Assembly (NCBI RefSeq): GCF_018035235.1
Contig: NZ_WPCV01000004.1
Coordinates: 1,054,001-1,118,000 of the forward strand
Direction: 5' to 3'
DNA length: 64,000 nt
From: Citrobacter sp. On2M
GTDB taxonomy: Bacteria; Pseudomonadota; Gammaproteobacteria; Enterobacterales; Enterobacteriaceae
Position numbers and translations under genes: made by a program
Notes under the pieces: model-generated
What the model was told of the DNA's origin: nothing
What the model saw: only the letters and a program-made list of their open reading frames with translations
Databases searched by the model: none
In this document: positions 62,613 through 64,000 of the stretch, piece after piece
How the letters are laid out: each line of letters starts with the position of its first letter
Numbering within the stretch: the first letter of the stretch is position 1

Positions 62613-64000
62613 GTAAGATGTTAAATACCGCGCAGGCCGCCATCGAATGGGTATCTGATACCCGTCAGCGCTCGGCACGTCTTGATGATGAAGCAGATGC
62701 CCTGCTGGCCCAGCTCACGTTAGCCGCCGTGCAGGAATCTGCGTTAAAGACGGCTTTTTCATCGCGAGGGTGCGTTGGGTTATATGGACATTCACAATCG
62801 GCGAAAGCGCATCTGCTCGCGGCATTGTGCAACAACGCCAATGGCAAAGTGAATATCGTCACTCCGGATCGCAGTTTTGATTACTTTTCGCATATTAATC
62901 CCGGTCATGCGCCAACCAATATGGCGATCCGTTTCACGCAGGAAGAAAATCCGCTTGATAGTGAATGGCCATTGCGTCTGCGGTTACTCAGCGAAGCCGA
63001 ACTGGTACAACTGTTTATCGCCCAGTTCAGTGCGCTCCCGGACAATCGCCAGGTTGAGAAATCGATTATTGAGTCGCGCCTGGAAAAATGGCAAACGCTA
63101 CGTCAACGTCATCCGGTACAGGGCATTACTGCACAAGATGTTGCGTCGATTGGCCGCTTCTGGCGCGCCTGCGTGCCAACCAATCAGCAGCAAATCGACG
63201 ATACGCTATGGCATCAGTTTGCCACGCTGTTACCCGCACTGGACCTGACGACCCGGGCAAACGCCTGGGCGTTACTGTGGGGAGAGCAACCAGAACTGAC
63301 GCAACAGTGGTTGGCGCTGGCGCATACGCTGCAGCAAACCGGGAACGCGTCAGAATTAGCAGCACCGCTGAGCCTGCTGGTCGATCATTTCGGTTTACCT
63401 GCGGAAAGTTTTCTTACCCAGATGGCGTTAACCGGGAATGAGGCGCAAAGCGATGTGGTGGTTCATCCCGTTGAAAATCATCAGTTGCTCAACGCGGTTA
63501 GTCTCCCTCAGGCATCACTGGCGCTGCTCACGCGCGAACTGGTCCTGACAGTTGAAAACGCTGAACTGGGGAATGTCGATCTGCTTGATATTCCCCTCGC
63601 CCCGGATGTTCATCTCCATCCACTGTGGCAGGCCAAATTAGGCTGGATGCTGGAACATTACCGCCAGCATCTGCAACCGGATGTGCTCTTAATCTGTAAT
63701 GCGGTATCGACCCGTTCCCAGACGCCTGCTATCACCCGCAAGCTGCTGAGCTGGGTTAACGATACTCAGCCCGTACATGACGCCGCATTGCCGGGCGTGG
63801 TGTGGGCCATTACCCCGCAGGATGCGCGTTTTAGCACTCAGCAAAACCTGGATGAATCCGTACAGCAATTAATGGGTAAGCCCGGACTGCACTGGGGCAC
63901 ACTGCAGGCGCTGGATAAACACAGCTTACAGCGCCTTGTCGAGTGGCTGACTCAAGCCACCTCGCCACAGCAGCGCCAGGCCAGGTTGGATTCCCTGCGT
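62609..64000 (+). CDS. srfC: SrfC family protein, 3' end outside window
   Basis: At least 464 codons of the third srf gene, open to the window end. The N-terminal helix (MSKMLNTAQAAIEWVSDTRQ) is followed by a P-loop-like segment GLYGHSQSAKAHLL (57-70). Here the Walker A pattern GxxxxGK[ST] is degenerate: GHSQSAKA has S-A-K-A in place of the usual Gly and Ser/Thr. A hydrophobic strand followed by NAVSTRSQ occurs near residue 355. It is translationally coupled to srfB. No function is proven; a GTPase-like or dynamin-like partner of SrfB is a speculation. Confidence 0.85.
   Translation, partial: MSKMLNTAQAAIEWVSDTRQRSARLDDEADALLAQLTLAAVQESALKTAFSSRGCVGLYGHSQSAKAHLLAALCNNANGKVNIVTPDRSFDYFSHINPGHAPTNMAIRFTQEENPLDSEWPLRLRLLSEAELVQLFIAQFSALPDNRQVEKSIIESRLEKWQTLRQRHPVQGITAQDVASIGRFWRACVPTNQQQIDDTLWHQFATLLPALDLTTRANAWALLWGEQPELTQQWLALAHTLQQTGNASELAAPLSLLVDHFGLPAESFLTQMALTGNEAQSDVVVHPVENHQLLNAVSLPQASLALLTRELVLTVENAELGNVDLLDIPLAPDVHLHPLWQAKLGWMLEHYRQHLQPDVLLICNAVSTRSQTPAITRKLLSWVNDTQPVHDAALPGVVWAITPQDARFSTQQNLDESVQQLMGKPGLHWGTLQALDKHSLQRLVEWLTQATSPQQRQARLDSLR

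Noticed and set aside
1-64000. Search for tRNA, rRNA, CRISPR arrays, integrases, transposases and prophage genes
   Set aside because: None were recognised by eye in any intergenic region; the repeats present are single REP-type palindromes, not spaced arrays.

Overview
The window is chromosomal DNA of an enterobacterium close to Escherichia and Salmonella, most likely a Citrobacter (freundii-like). From recalled E. coli K-12 gene order, the backbone is collinear with the ddpX to ydcY interval: ddpXABCDF, osmC, sra, maeA, fdnGHI, yddG, narU-narZYWV, yddE, nhoA, yddH, pptA, yncG, ansP, yncE, yncD, curA, mnaT, ydcZ, ydcY. Salmonella-type genes are set into it (ompD beside yddG, smvA/smvR, srfABC). 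The species call is inference; no rRNA or other marker gene is present. I see no tRNA, rRNA, CRISPR array, prophage or intact insertion sequence.

Left part (1-16.7 kb): a chemoreceptor cut by the window edge and preceded by a sigma-28-type promoter, a lone HdeB-like periplasmic chaperone, then an RpiR-type regulator next to the D-Ala-D-Ala uptake and hydrolysis operon ddpXABCDF. Between ddpF and osmC lies an accessory block: a LysR regulator divergent from a six-gene operon (CoA-transferase A and B, thiolase, 3-hydroxyacyl-CoA dehydrogenase, GntP-type permease, 3-hydroxybutyrate dehydrogenase). Together these could import D-3-hydroxybutyrate, oxidise it to acetoacetate, activate that with CoA and cleave it to two acetyl-CoA.

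Middle part (16.7-44.4 kb): osmC, sra and maeA, then an accessory island holding a secreted EEP-family phosphoesterase, a possible 27-codon leader peptide with competing hairpins in front of an ABC-F ATPase, a decayed higB toxin gene and a secreted inorganic pyrophosphatase. Next come the selenocysteine formate dehydrogenase N operon fdnGHI, the exporter yddG, porin ompD, a GFA-family protein, the biocide efflux pair smvA/smvR, and the second nitrate reductase narZYWV with its transporter narU. The formate dehydrogenase and nitrate reductase together make up an anaerobic formate-to-nitrate respiratory capacity.

Right part (44.4-64 kb): two gene-decay scars (a LacI regulator with an MFS transporter tail, and a LysR regulator with an oxidoreductase tail) flank yncG. 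They are followed by a PAS-type chemoreceptor, ansP, the Fur-box pair yncE/yncD, curA, an XRE-cupin regulator divergent from mnaT-ydcZ, ydcY, an orphan peptide-binding protein, and the srfABC operon, cut by the right edge. SrfB carries Hsp70/actin-type nucleotide motifs, SrfC has a degenerate P-loop and SrfA is a single-pass membrane protein. This operon and the ABC-F leader are the best candidates for poorly described biology here. Six REP-like palindromes and several Rho-independent terminators punctuate the gene ends.
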